Assembly (NCBI GenBank): GCA_937871505.1
Contig: CALMPF010000067.1
Span: 27,206-91,205, forward strand
Reading direction: 5' to 3'
From: an uncultured Planctomycetia bacterium
GTDB lineage: Bacteria > Planctomycetota > Phycisphaerae > Phycisphaerales > SM1A02
Length of the DNA stretch: 64,000 nt
Position numbers and translations under genes: made by a program. Shown in pieces: positions 54,977 through 63,950 of the stretch (positions are counted from its first letter, which is position 1; each line of letters opens with the position of its first letter). A model generated the notes under the pieces. That model had not been told where the DNA came from and did no database searches. It saw only the letters and a list, made by a program, of their open reading frames with translations.

Positions 54977-55540
54977 TCAGGCGTCGCGACCGCGTCCCGT
55001 CCGGCGCGGGCGTGGGGCGCCGTCGGGAGCGGTCGCGGCGTCTGAACCGGCGCTGTCGGCGGGTCGGCCCTGACCTGAGCCCGCTCCCCGCGACCGAAGG
55101 AGCGCTTCAAGCTGATCGAGGCGGGCCGAGAGCCGCGACTCGATCTCAGTCAGCGCCGCAAGCACCTCGGCGCCCGCCTGTCCGGGCGGCTTCATCGCAT
55201 CGCCCATGTTCCGCCGGACGAGCTCCTCCATCTGGCGGCGCATCTCCGTGGCCGACTCGATCGAGTGCCGGACCGACTCGAGGAACTGCGGCGACCGCAT
55301 GTACTGCTCGGCCGAGGAAGCCATGGCGTCGAGGAACGCCGCCTGCATCCTGCGGACCATCTCGGGCGAGGGCATCCACGCCATCGGGTCTGCGCCGCTT
55401 GCGCCGGGAAAGGGCGACGCGGCGGGACCCGTCCCGACAGGCGCGCCTGCGGGTGCGGCCCCGACGCCCATCCGCGCCCATGCGTCCTTCCAGAAGGAGA
55501 GCATCGCGTCGGCGGGATTCTGCTGATTCGGCGTGGTCAT
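54977..55540 (-). CDS. phaE: PhaE-like subunit of class III PHA synthase (short)
   Basis: The 187-aa protein has WKDAWARMG near the N-terminus, a Gly/Pro linker, then helices (PEMVRRMQAAFLDAMASSAEQYM, FLESVRHSIESATEMRRQMEELVRRNM) and a C-terminal coiled coil (EVLAALTEIESRLSARLDQLEALL). PhaE proteins share the ending coiled coil but are usually about twice as long. The call rests on position before phaC and helix pattern. The start at 55540 is chosen because residues upstream are low complexity. Confidence 0.68.
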   Translation of the reverse strand: MTTPNQQNPADAMLSFWKDAWARMGVGAAPAGAPVGTGPAASPFPGASGADPMAWMPSPEMVRRMQAAFLDAMASSAEQYMRSPQFLESVRHSIESATEMRRQMEELVRRNMGDAMKPPGQAGAEVLAALTEIESRLSARLDQLEALLRSRGAGSGQGRPADSAGSDAATAPDGAPRPRRTGRGRDA

Positions 55541-55635
55541 GGCGGAGGCGCGAACGGAGCGCGGGCGGGGGGCGAGCGGAGAGAGGATCGGCGGGCGGCG
55601 CGACGGGGACTCAGTCGTCGCGCCGCCCGCAGGCA

Positions 55636-56352
55636 TCACCGGGCCGACTTGGCGGCCTTGTCACCGACGGGCTCCGCCTTCGCGGCTCCGCCGCAGCAGG
55701 CGCCCGCATCGGGACGAGCATCCATGGAGACGCCGGCGCACTCCTGCATCCGCTCCATCGTGGCGGTCCCGACGCGCATCACGCGCTCGGCGACCGCGAC
55801 GGCGTTGTCGAGGCAATCGCTCACGAGCGTGCGGCCAGTGGCGGCCATCGCCTCCGGGCTGCGGGCGGCGTGCGGGCCGAAGGCGCAGTCAATGCTCCGC
55901 TCGACGACGCGGCCGGCGAACTCGGCCTGTTCACCGAGGAGGTTCGCCATCTCGGACGAAGCCGACGTCGCCATCGCGATGCCGCAGTGCAGGGCGCCGG
56001 CGACGCGGTCGCGAAGCTGCTCGGCGTTGAATCCTCCAGCGGTCCGGCCGTTCGAGGTGGGCATGGCGGGCATGAACGGCATCGCGGGCATGGCGGGCAT
56101 CGCGAAGCCGCCGGCGAACGCGCCGGCCATGCTCTCGGCGACGCGGCGCTGGGCGGCCATCCACGTCTGCATGGCGCTCGTGAAGCTCTGCATCACGTCA
56201 TTCATCTGGGGCATCTGGGGCATCTGGGGCATCTGGGGCATCTGGGGCATGCCGCCGGTGGCGCCGTTGCAGGAAGCGGCGGACGGGGTTTCGGTCGGAC
56301 GGGGGGTCTCGGTGGCGCGCGTGGCGGTGGTCGTGGACATGGGCGTGGACAT
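55636..56352 (-). CDS. Phasin-like granule protein
   Basis: The 238-aa protein has a Thr/Pro-rich lead, a five-fold MPQ repeat (encoded by 9-bp units near 56206-56252), then amphipathic helices (NDVMQSFTSAMQTWMAAQRRVAES and further) separated by MPAMPAMPFMPAMP, and a long helical C-terminus. This matches the phasin pattern of helical, Ala-rich, PHA-granule-coating proteins. The first gene of the pha unit and the promoter with a PhaR-like operator support this. The start at 56352 is downstream of that promoter; an in-frame ATG at 56496 lies upstream of the -10 box and is excluded. Confidence 0.72.
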   Translation of the reverse strand: MSTPMSTTTATRATETPRPTETPSAASCNGATGGMPQMPQMPQMPQMPQMNDVMQSFTSAMQTWMAAQRRVAESMAGAFAGGFAMPAMPAMPFMPAMPTSNGRTAGGFNAEQLRDRVAGALHCGIAMATSASSEMANLLGEQAEFAGRVVERSIDCAFGPHAARSPEAMAATGRTLVSDCLDNAVAVAERVMRVGTATMERMQECAGVSMDARPDAGACCGGAAKAEPVGDKAAKSAR

Positions 56353-56446
56353 GGGCGTGGCTCTCGATGTCGTGGGCCGGCGGAGTGGCCGGCGCCGTGG
56401 TTGCGTGAAGTCCCCGGCGTGATCCGAGGCGCGGTCAAGAGACGGA

Positions 56447-56475
56447 AGAGTACCGCGGGGAATCGAGGTCGTCAA
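56447..56475 (-). promoter_or_regulatory. Promoter of the pha unit
   Basis: On the minus strand TTGACG (56470-56475) and TACTCT (56447-56452) are 17 bases apart, a good sigma-70-type promoter about 95 bases before the phasin ATG. Confidence 0.7.
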
Positions 56476-56482
56476 GGACTTT

Positions 56483-56498
56483 TTGTGCGACCGCACAA
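56483..56498 (-). promoter_or_regulatory. Candidate PhaR operator (TTGTGC-N4-GCACAA)
   Basis: TTGTGCGACCGCACAA is a perfect inverted repeat with 6-base arms, 7 bases upstream of the -35. PhaR repressors of Proteobacteria are known to bind TGC-Nn-GCA palindromes near phasin promoters, and a phaR gene lies divergently 600 bases away. Confidence 0.65.
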
Positions 56499-56766
56499 TC
56501 CGGTTCGCACGACCGACCGACCACTCCGCGCTGCGGAAGATCAGGATATCTTCGCAATCACCCGCGGGGGCGGACCCGCCTCAATGAGACCGATGGTGCG
56601 GATGCGGTATGCTCTCCTGCCGCCGGACTCAACCGCCGCCGCTCGTCGACGAGGATCCGCCGGAGGCGCGGAGCTCGGCGCCGGACGCGGCTGCCCGGAG
56701 CGGCCGGCCTCGGCGCTGCGACCACGAGGAAGGCCTGAGAGGACCGGAGTCGGGACGCCCGAGAGT

Positions 56767-57015
56767 CGAGCGCGGGCGGCTTGAGCACGGGAGACTCGAA
56801 CACGGACGACTTGAACACCGAAGCCTGGGATGCGCGAGACTGGGACGTGAGCGACCGCGACGCATGAAGGCACTGGCGAGCCCAGGTGGAGGCCTTGACG
56901 TCGCGGCCGCCGAACCTCTCGGCGGGCCAGCTCCGCTTCCCGGGTTCGCAGTTCCAGCGGCCCGGTTCCCAGTTTCCAGTTCCCGGTTCCCGGTTCCCGA
57001 TCCCCGTTCCCGTGT
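56767..57015. repeat. Low-complexity direct repeats upstream of phaR
   Basis: Near 56777-56822 a 15-base unit of the type CTTGAACACGGACGA occurs three times with changes. Near 56940-57015 GTTCCCGGTTCC-like 7-base units are repeated about nine times. They are non-coding and their role is unknown. Confidence 0.65.
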
Positions 57016-57122
57016 CTCCAGAGACTCGGCAGGGCGGCTCGCTCCCCTCCCACTTTCACAAGACGGCGCGTCCAGCAGTTCGTCGCCGATCGACCAGCCC
57101 CACTGTTCCGCAGGAGCGCACC

Positions 57123-58076
57123 GTGGCCCGCAACCCCGCACGACGTCCGCCGCCATCGTCCTCTCGTCGCCCTTCCGACCGGGTCAGCCGAAGCGCAGCG
57201 CGCGGCGCGCCGAAGGCCCCCGGCGAAGCGGTCATCGCTCCCCGCGACGCGGTCATGCCCCCGCTCGAAGCGCCCGGTGCTCCTCCACCGGGGACGGCGG
57301 CGGATGGCATCAGGCGGATCCAGAAGTACCCCAACCGAAGGCTCTACGACCGCTCGACGAGCAGCCATCTGACGCACGAGGAGCTCTACGAGTTGGTCGC
57401 TTCGGGGGAGCGGGTGCAGGTGGTCGACAGCCGCACCGGCGAGGACATCACCACGGTCGTACTCGCGCTGGTGCTCATCGAACACGATCCTCCGAAGTTC
57501 GCGGCGATCCCACCGGAGTTCATGCACCTGCTCATCCGCGCCAATCGCGGCGTGCTCCCGGCGTTGCAGCGATCGATGCTCGATGCGATGTCCGGCGCCG
57601 CCGCGAGCTGGATCGCGTGGCAGGAGCGGATGGCTTCGATGATCGCCCCGGCGACTCCGCGTCCGCTCGACTGGTTCATGGGCCCGCTGGGAGGCCTGGG
57701 ATCGGCGCGCATGCGCGCTGTCGCCGGACCGGCGCCCGATGCTCCACACGACCGCGCGGAGGACTCCGGCGACCCCGCTGACGGCAGCCCCGCCCCGATC
57801 GATCGGACCGCCGCGTTGGGGGCCGAGTTGGCTGCGCTCCGCGCCGAGCTGGAGGAGCTTCGCCGCGCCCAGCGCGGTCACCGCCACGGAGGCGGGCGAC
57901 AAGTCCGCGCACGCAAAGATGACCCGGCCGGCGGCGGCGGCCGACGGGCGAAGGAGCCCGTCAGCGGGAACGACCGCGAGCGCGCTCGCGGCGCCCGGAC
58001 CGAACGAAGCAGCGTCACCGGAAGCTCCCCCGAGAGCGGAACCCCGCAGCGACGCAACCGCCGTCGTCCCACCTAA
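57123..58076 (+). CDS. phaR: Polyhydroxyalkanoate synthesis repressor PhaR
   Basis: The 317-aa protein has the PHB/PHA-accumulation-regulator DNA-binding domain near 60-120 (IRRIQKYPNRRLYDRSTSSHLTHEEL, VQVVDSRTGEDIT), then a helical middle and a long basic, low-complexity tail. It binds DNA and PHA granules, repressing phasin genes until polymer forms. The GTG at 57123 has AGGAG 7 bases upstream; the long frame upstream lacks homology. The N-terminal 58 residues before the domain and the C-terminal tail are longer than in Proteobacteria. Confidence 0.9.
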   Translation: MARNPARRPPPSSSRRPSDRVSRSAARGAPKAPGEAVIAPRDAVMPPLEAPGAPPPGTAADGIRRIQKYPNRRLYDRSTSSHLTHEELYELVASGERVQVVDSRTGEDITTVVLALVLIEHDPPKFAAIPPEFMHLLIRANRGVLPALQRSMLDAMSGAAASWIAWQERMASMIAPATPRPLDWFMGPLGGLGSARMRAVAGPAPDAPHDRAEDSGDPADGSPAPIDRTAALGAELAALRAELEELRRAQRGHRHGGGRQVRARKDDPAGGGGRRAKEPVSGNDRERARGARTERSSVTGSSPESGTPQRRNRRRPT

Positions 58077-58206
58077 AGAGGGCTGCGGCGCTTCGGCTCG
58101 CCCGTGGACGGCTCACCGCTCAGAGATATGGTCTTGTAACATCACCGCGGCGGTGTCAAGCGGGCTGCAATGCCGCACCCGCATAAGCGCCGCGCGAGGG
58201 GAGGCC

Positions 58207-58520
58207 GTGCGCAGGAATGGACAGACCTCGCGCGGTGGACCGCACGAGGCCGTCCGCCAGATCTGATAACTCATTGGCCGCGCCTCTCGACGCCGCGCAA
58301 GGACACACCTTGCGCAGGAATGGACACACCTTGCGCGGGAGCGGACAGACCTTGCGCGGTGGACCAGGCGAGGCCATCGGACAGTTCTGATAACTCATGG
58401 GCCGCACCGCTCTACGCCGCGCAAGGACACACCTTGCGCAGGAATGGACACACCTTGCGCGGGAGTGGACAGGCCCTGCGCGGTGGACCGCGCCAAGCCG
58501 TCGGCGAGCTTCCCTGACTC
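58207..58520. repeat. 124-bp tandem repeat with GCGCAAGG palindromes
   Basis: Nearly three units. GCGCAAGGACACACCTTGCGC (arms GCGCAAGG/CCTTGCGC) starts at 58295 and 58419, 124 bases apart; the first unit lacks it. Each full unit contains three or more smaller GGACACACCTTGCGC-like steps of about 21 bases and CTGATAACTCAT. The core recurs at 24820-24896. Confidence 0.85.
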
Positions 58521-58570
58521 CCAGGAGCCTGCGTCTCGGAAAGCGCGCGGCCACATCGAAGGGCATCCGA

Positions 58571-58686
58571 TACCGCCGGACCCCGCTGGTACCCCCGGGC
58601 ACCCCGCTGGTACCGCCGGACCCCGCTGGTACGCCCGGACCCCGCTGGTACGCCCGGACCCCGCTGGCATCTTTGGACCACTCTGG
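58571..58686. repeat. Six 19-bp tandem repeats
   Basis: Units of the type TACGCCCGGACCCCGCTGG: six copies, one of 21 bases and the last strongly diverged. Non-coding. Confidence 0.85.
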
Positions 58687-59632
58687 GGTTTTCGATGATC
58701 GCGCAGCCTTGGAGCTGGAGGCGACTTTTCCGTGATGCAGACTCCAAGGAGGAGTGACGCACGGAGGTCGGTGTCGGGCCCTCACCGAGTCGTCAAAGCC
58801 TGATTCCAAAGCCAGTTGCGATGGACGCACGACGACCGTGCGACGGGTGTTCTCAACTCGGATCGTCGCCGGAACTCCCCGGCCAGCGAAGCGTCCTTGT
58901 GGGCTTCACCCTGCCCTCACTGGCGATCAATCGCCCGGCCCTCTCCCGGAGCTCGCGTTGGAGAGTCAGCATCAATCCACCCCGACGCCGGGCGCTTCGA
59001 CGCACCCGGAACGCGCCGGACGTCGATTGGCAGAGTCATCGGGTCGGCGGCTCTGGCACCGCAGGCCCGACCCGATGCGCCCGAGCCCGTCGGTCCTGTC
59101 GCTCCGCTCGCTGCGGTCGGCTCTATCCGCCTCGTCGGACCCGATCTGGCGTGTGGCTGGCGGAACCTCCGGCAGAACTGACTGGAACTCGGCGGCGGCC
59201 GACTGTGTATTCGAGAGCACCCCAGCCGCGCACGTCGTCCGAGGTTCCATCAGGACGGCAATCGCCCGCCGCGACCAGCCGGAGTTCACTCGCGAGCCCG
59301 CCGCGCAGTGCCAGCCCGTCGGTGCTCCCAGCCCGTTCGTTCTCCCAGCCCAGCGGCGTTCTCGGCCAGTCCGTCGTCCTGCTCCGCAACGCGTCTCAGT
59401 CTCGGCCTCCTCTCGCCGCGCGGCGGCGTTGGCCTCAGCGTCTCCAACCCGGCACACCCCGCTTCCCGCCGCGTCCCCCTTCCCCTGAACGGGGCTCCGC
59501 CGCAGCAGCAGCCCATTTCCTTGGGCCGACGATCGAATCCACCGCCCCGCGCTCGCGGAGGCGATTCCGCGGGGAGCCTTTGATCCTCCACGCTCCTGGA
59601 CTTCCCCCGCCCACCCGCCCGCCCCGCCTGAC

Positions 59633-61930
59633 ATGACCGACATTTCCAGCCTCTCTCCACGCGCGCCACTGAGTCTCCCGACCTGCTCGAGCAAGCCCCT
59701 CAACGAGGCGACACCGACGCTCCGAGGCTCCGCGCCGCCCGCCGCGCCCCATCGTCGAGGGCTTTCTGCCCGATGGGCCGCAGCCCTGCTCACCCTCCCG
59801 CTGCTCATCCCTGCGGCGTCCTCGACCGCCGACTGCCTCGGCGATCTGGACAACGACGGAGTGATCACCGGCGGAGACCTGGGCGTCCTGCTCGCGGCCT
59901 TCGGGACCGGATCCCCCGCGGCGGACCTCGACGGCAACGGGGTCGTCGACGGCGCCGATCTCGGGATCCTCCTCAGCCTTTTCGGCGAGCGCTGCGGCGA
60001 ACCCGGGGAGGTCGTCAGGCTCGCGCTGGCGGGGCGCCCGCTCACCGCGGACCCCTGGTTCAACTACACGTTCGCGTTCCATGCCGGACAGCCGGTCCGG
60101 ATCTTCATCGATCCCGGCCGCTTCCCCGAACTCGCAGGGAGCGCAGCGACGGTCTATCTCGTCGCCGCCCGCTCCGAGGCTGAGTGGGCGAACGACGCGA
60201 CGCTGGTCGATGTGCGCGCCTCCGGCCCGCAGTCGATCGTGATCCCCGGCGGCGCTCCATCGAGCAACGTCTTCGTCGTCGACTCGGGAACGCTCCCGGG
60301 GTCCTCCGGCGCGCAGGTCGGCGTCAACTACGACATCGTCGTCGACCTCGACGGCTCCGGAACGCTCTCCGCGGGCGACCTCATCGATGGACTCGACGGT
60401 CCCGGCTTCGCGGTGGTGAGCAACCTCAACGCGGCCGGCGCGTACGCCACGTCCACCGCCACCTACACCGTCACCGGAGTGACCGCGGGCTTCACAGGCC
60501 AGCGCGCATACTGGCCGAGCAACCTCGCGACGCTCGGGCCGCGCCCGCTGGTGATCATCAGCCACGGCAACGGGCATCAGTACACCTGGTACGACTGGCT
60601 CGGGACGCACCTGGCGTCCTACGGCTTCGTCGTCGTCTCGCATGCGAACAACACGCAGGCGGGCGTCGAAGCCGCCTCGACGACGACGCTTCAGCACACG
60701 CAGGCGGTGATCGCGCAGCAGGCGACGATCGCAGGCGGCGCCCTCGCGGGCCTGATCGACACCTCCCGGATCGTCTGGATCGGGCACAGCCGCGGCGGCG
60801 AGGGCGTGGTGCGGGCGTATGACCGCATCTTCGACGGGACGTTCACGCCGACCAACTTCACGCTCTCCGACATCAAGCTGGTCTCGAGCATCGCGCCGAC
60901 GGACTTCCTCGGCACCAACAGCGCCAACCCGCACGCCGTTCCCTATCACCTGCTCTACGGCGCCGCGGATGGCGATGTCTGCGGCTGTCCGAACAACAAC
61001 GTCGCGCAGTCGTTCAACCTCTTCGAGCGGGCGACGGGATGGCGGGTCTCGACCTACATCCACGGCGCCGACCACAACGACTTCAACTGCTGCGGGATCA
61101 ACGACTTCAACGGGCCCGCCGGGACCGAGATCGGCCGTCCCGAGGCCCAGCGGGTCGGACGCGTCACCTACGCGGCGCTGCTCGCGCACGTGATGGAGGG
61201 CAGCCTCGGCGCTCGCGACCTGCTCTGGCGGCACTACGAGGAGTTCCGCCCGCCCGCGGTCGCCGCGACGACGACCGTGGTGAACGACCTCCGCCCCGGC
61301 CCCGCTTCGACGGAGCGCATCATCGACAACTTCCAGTCCGCGGCGTCGACCGCGTTCAGCAGTTCCGGCGGTGCGGTCACGTGGACGGTGTCCAACCTGA
61401 TCGAGGGACTCGCCGATGACAACAACACCTCGTTCACCTGGCTGACGACGGACCCGATGAACGGGCTGACGCGGGCCCGCACGAGCGACACCGTGCGCTG
61501 TGCGGCGTTCGACTTCGCGGGGCCGGCGTTCATCGAGTTCGAAGTCGTCCCCGCGCTGCGCGACGTTTCGGCATTCACCTACCTCGCGTTCCGCGCCGCC
61601 CAGGGGACGCGCCATCCGCAGGCCCTCGCGCAGCTTGGGAACCTCACGTTCCGACTCGTGCTCGTCGACGGCGCGGGCAATCAGCGCGGGATCGATCTCG
61701 CTCCCTACGGAGTCGGCATCCAGCAGACCTATGCCCGAACGGGCTTCGGGACCGGCGCCGGATGGCAGGCGGAGTTCGAGCTGGTGCGGATCCGCCTCGA
61801 TGAGTTCCTCGCCGGCGGCGCCGCACTCGATCTCGCCGACATCACCGCCATCCGCTTCGAGTTTGGCGCCCCCGGGCAGAGCGCTCAGGGGCGGCTCTTC
61901 CTCGACGACATCCGTTTCTCCACGGAGTGA
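59633..61930 (+). CDS. Secreted alpha/beta hydrolase with N-terminal dockerin-like modules
   Basis: The 765-aa protein has a signal segment (WAAALLTLPLLIPAASS, about 47-63), then two dockerin-like modules at 69-118 ([32 protein letters not shown]), placed at the N-terminus rather than the C-terminus as elsewhere. The hydrolase domain has LVIISHGNGHQYTWYDW (oxyanion region), GHSRGG (nucleophile Ser) and HGADHNDF (His). The fold resembles PET-hydrolase/chlorophyllase-like esterases. A C-terminal beta-rich domain (IIDNFQSAAS...LFLDDIRFS) looks like a carbohydrate-binding-type module. Substrate unknown. Confidence 0.8.
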   Translation: MTDISSLSPRAPLSLPTCSSKPLNEATPTLRGSAPPAAPHRRGLSARWAAALLTLPLLIPAASSTADCLGDLDNDGVITGGDLGVLLAAFGTGSPAADLDGNGVVDGADLGILLSLFGERCGEPGEVVRLALAGRPLTADPWFNYTFAFHAGQPVRIFIDPGRFPELAGSAATVYLVAARSEAEWANDATLVDVRASGPQSIVIPGGAPSSNVFVVDSGTLPGSSGAQVGVNYDIVVDLDGSGTLSAGDLIDGLDGPGFAVVSNLNAAGAYATSTATYTVTGVTAGFTGQRAYWPSNLATLGPRPLVIISHGNGHQYTWYDWLGTHLASYGFVVVSHANNTQAGVEAASTTTLQHTQAVIAQQATIAGGALAGLIDTSRIVWIGHSRGGEGVVRAYDRIFDGTFTPTNFTLSDIKLVSSIAPTDFLGTNSANPHAVPYHLLYGAADGDVCGCPNNNVAQSFNLFERATGWRVSTYIHGADHNDFNCCGINDFNGPAGTEIGRPEAQRVGRVTYAALLAHVMEGSLGARDLLWRHYEEFRPPAVAATTTVVNDLRPGPASTERIIDNFQSAASTAFSSSGGAVTWTVSNLIEGLADDNNTSFTWLTTDPMNGLTRARTSDTVRCAAFDFAGPAFIEFEVVPALRDVSAFTYLAFRAAQGTRHPQALAQLGNLTFRLVLVDGAGNQRGIDLAPYGVGIQQTYARTGFGTGAGWQAEFELVRIRLDEFLAGGAALDLADITAIRFEFGAPGQSAQGRLFLDDIRFSTE

Positions 61931-62079
61931 GCCGCACGCCGTACCGCCCGCGCTTGACGCTCGATGAGTCGCGCACGCGCGCCCGAACGACGCTCTCCAA
62001 GGTCTGACGACATACCCCCGGCTGCATCGGACTCAGCCCTCCAGCACCAACCTCGCCCAAGCAGGATCGCCTTCCGCCC

Positions 62080-62883
62080 ATGACCCTCCTCGCGCCATTC
62101 TCAGTGACGACCGGACGCCCTTCTCCGCAGCGCACCATCGGCCGGCGCCGCGCCTGCGGCACGCTCCTCGCCGCGCTGCTCGCGGCGACGACCTGCCTCA
62201 TCGCCGCACCCCTCGAAGCGCTGGCGCAGGAGGCGACTCCCGGCGAGTCCGCCCCGCTCCCCGCGACTCCGGCGGCGGTGACGGACATCGTCCTCATGCG
62301 GCCGTTCCTGCTCGAAGAGCCCTACGTCTCCGATTGGTCGGCCGAGCGGCCGACGGTCGGCAGCGGGTGGCTGGTCGTGATCGCGGCCGACCCATCGCTG
62401 CTGCGTCCGCGGCAGACGCAGGAACCGATCCTCCTCGTCGGCGCCGTCGTCGCGGAGCGACTCAATTTCGGCGTCGTCGCGACTGACGCCGGTGTCGCCG
62501 AGGCCGCGGGCGCGGTCGGGCACGTCGTCGCGATCGTCCCCGCGGAGCTCATCGCCGGCGCTGCTCCCGCGGGCGCGCCGCGCGTCGCTCCGATTCTCGT
62601 CGATCGGCCCGCGTTCTTCGGCACCCCGGGCCTTCCCGAGGCCGTCACGCGCGCGATGGGCGAAGCGGAACTGGCGAGCGCCGTCGCCGCCGGCCTGGCC
62701 GCTCCGTCGGAGGCGGCGCGCGACGCCGCAGCAGCCCGCGGCGGCGACCTCCTCCGGCTCGCCGACCGCAGTGCGCTGCTCGCTGCCGCTGCTCAACTGG
62801 TGCGCACATGGTCACCGGCCGAGCGCGACCGTGCGCTCGAGCTCGAGGGCGCTCCGCTCGTCGACTCTCCGGCGGCGCCGTGA
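62080..62883 (+). CDS. Secreted hypothetical protein
   Basis: The 267-aa protein has a signal peptide (ACGTLLAALLAATTCLIAAPLEALAQ, cleaved near 50). The mature part has a strand pattern (WLVVIAADPSLLRPRQT, EPILLVGAVVAERLNFGVV, VGHVVAIVPAELI) and a helical C-terminus. No family recognised. Its stop overlaps the next start in GTGA, so it is translated with the EEP protein. Confidence 0.7.
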   Translation: MTLLAPFSVTTGRPSPQRTIGRRRACGTLLAALLAATTCLIAAPLEALAQEATPGESAPLPATPAAVTDIVLMRPFLLEEPYVSDWSAERPTVGSGWLVVIAADPSLLRPRQTQEPILLVGAVVAERLNFGVVATDAGVAEAAGAVGHVVAIVPAELIAGAAPAGAPRVAPILVDRPAFFGTPGLPEAVTRAMGEAELASAVAAGLAAPSEAARDAAAARGGDLLRLADRSALLAAAAQLVRTWSPAERDRALELEGAPLVDSPAAP

Positions 62884-63950
62884 GCCGCGTCGAAGGTGCG
62901 CTCCCGCTCCTCAGCGTCGCCGCGCGCTCGGGCGTGCGCCGCATCGGACGCCGCGCACCTCGGCGATGGCGCTTGACCGCGCTCCTCGGCGCCTTGGGCG
63001 TCGTCGCGCAGGGCTGCACGGCCCGCGCGACGGAGCAGCCCGGCGACCTTCCTGCCGGGAGCGCCACCGCGTCCTCCGGGATCGTGATCCGCGTGATGAC
63101 CTTCAACCTCTGGCACGGAGGCGAGGCCGGAGGCGAACCGCTCGAGCGGACGGTCGACGTGATCCGGGCGGCGCGGGCCGACATCGTCGGGCTTCAGGAG
63201 ACCCACGGTCTCGAGCGCGACGGCGCTCGTGAGGATCACGCCCCGCTGATCGCAGCGGCGCTCGGCTGGCACGCCGCGCCGCAGGGAGGCCGCACCGCGA
63301 TCATCAGCCGCTTTCCGGTCGTCTCCATGACGCCTCAGCGCTGGGGCTGCGCGGTCGAACTCGATGACGGGCGGAGGCTGCTGGTCTTCAACGTCCACCT
63401 CGCCGCGAGCCCCTACCAGCCGTACCAGCTCCTCGGGATTCCCTATCACGACGCCCCGTTTCTCTCGACGCCGGCGGCGCTCATCGACGCCGCTCGTTCG
63501 GCCCGGGGAGGCGATGTGAGCCGACTCCTCGATGAGGTCGGCGTGGCACTGACGTGCGGCGTCCCGGTCGTGGTCACCGGCGACTTCAACGAACCCTCCC
63601 ATCTCGATTGGTCGCCTCGGGCGGCCGAGGCAGGAGCGGCGCCCGCCGCGGTGGCGTACCCGACGAGCCGCGCGCTGATCGACGCTGGGCTTCGCGACGC
63701 GTGGCGGGTGATCCATCCCTGCGAGGTCGGCGCACCCGGCTGGACTTGGACGCCGACGACGGCCGAAGACGACCCCACCGACCGCCATGACCGGATCGAC
63801 TTCGTCTACGTCGGAAGCGACGTCCAACTGATCGACTGCGCGATCGTCGGCGAGCGGCCCGATCGGGCGGAGATCGTGGTCACTCCCTACCCCTCGGATC
63901 ACCGCGGTGTCGTGGCCACGCTCCGCCTTCCCCGTCGCGGATCCGGCTAG
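62880..63950 (+). CDS. Endonuclease/exonuclease/phosphatase family protein, probable lipoprotein
   Basis: The 356-aa protein has a signal segment ending near a cysteine (GALGVVAQGC). The EEP fold motifs are present in order: MTFNLWHGG, IVGLQET, VVVTGDFNEPSHLDW, DRIDFVYVG and PSDHRGVVATL. Members cleave phosphodiesters in DNA, RNA, lipids or sugars; the exported form suggests an extracellular phosphodiesterase. The start is GTG in a GTGA overlap with the upstream gene. Confidence 0.86.
   Translation: MSRVEGALPLLSVAARSGVRRIGRRAPRRWRLTALLGALGVVAQGCTARATEQPGDLPAGSATASSGIVIRVMTFNLWHGGEAGGEPLERTVDVIRAARADIVGLQETHGLERDGAREDHAPLIAAALGWHAAPQGGRTAIISRFPVVSMTPQRWGCAVELDDGRRLLVFNVHLAASPYQPYQLLGIPYHDAPFLSTPAALIDAARSARGGDVSRLLDEVGVALTCGVPVVVTGDFNEPSHLDWSPRAAEAGAAPAAVAYPTSRALIDAGLRDAWRVIHPCEVGAPGWTWTPTTAEDDPTDRHDRIDFVYVGSDVQLIDCAIVGERPDRAEIVVTPYPSDHRGVVATLRLPRRGSG

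Larger units (their letters stand above)
56353..57122. other. Divergent phaP-phaR intergenic region
   Basis: About 770 bases. It holds the phasin-gene promoter and operator (56447-56498), 15-bp direct repeats near 56767-56815 and GGTTCCC-type repeats at about 56940-57015. AGGAG before the phaR GTG lies at its right end. Open frames here have no homology. Confidence 0.6.
58077..59632. other. Repeat-rich intergenic region
   Basis: About 1550 bases without a supported gene. It holds an AT-rich box near 58126, a 124-bp tandem repeat with GCGCAAGG palindromes, 19-bp tandem repeats, and a further 900 bases (58690-59632) in which I see no repeats, RNA motif or gene. Confidence 0.6.

Noticed and set aside
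56352..56496. N-terminal extension of the phasin-like gene to the ATG at 56496
   Set aside because: The TTGACG-N17-TACTCT promoter lies inside this extension, so a transcript from it could not include the upstream ATG.
58207..58520. Possible CRISPR array
   Set aside because: The intervening sequences are themselves repeated, unit length is 124 bases with internal 21-base steps, and no cas gene is in the window.
58690..59632. Possible gene in the gap before the hydrolase
   Set aside because: Frames of 120-360 codons are open on both strands but all are Arg/Pro/Ser-rich, overlap each other and lack ribosome sites or known motifs.
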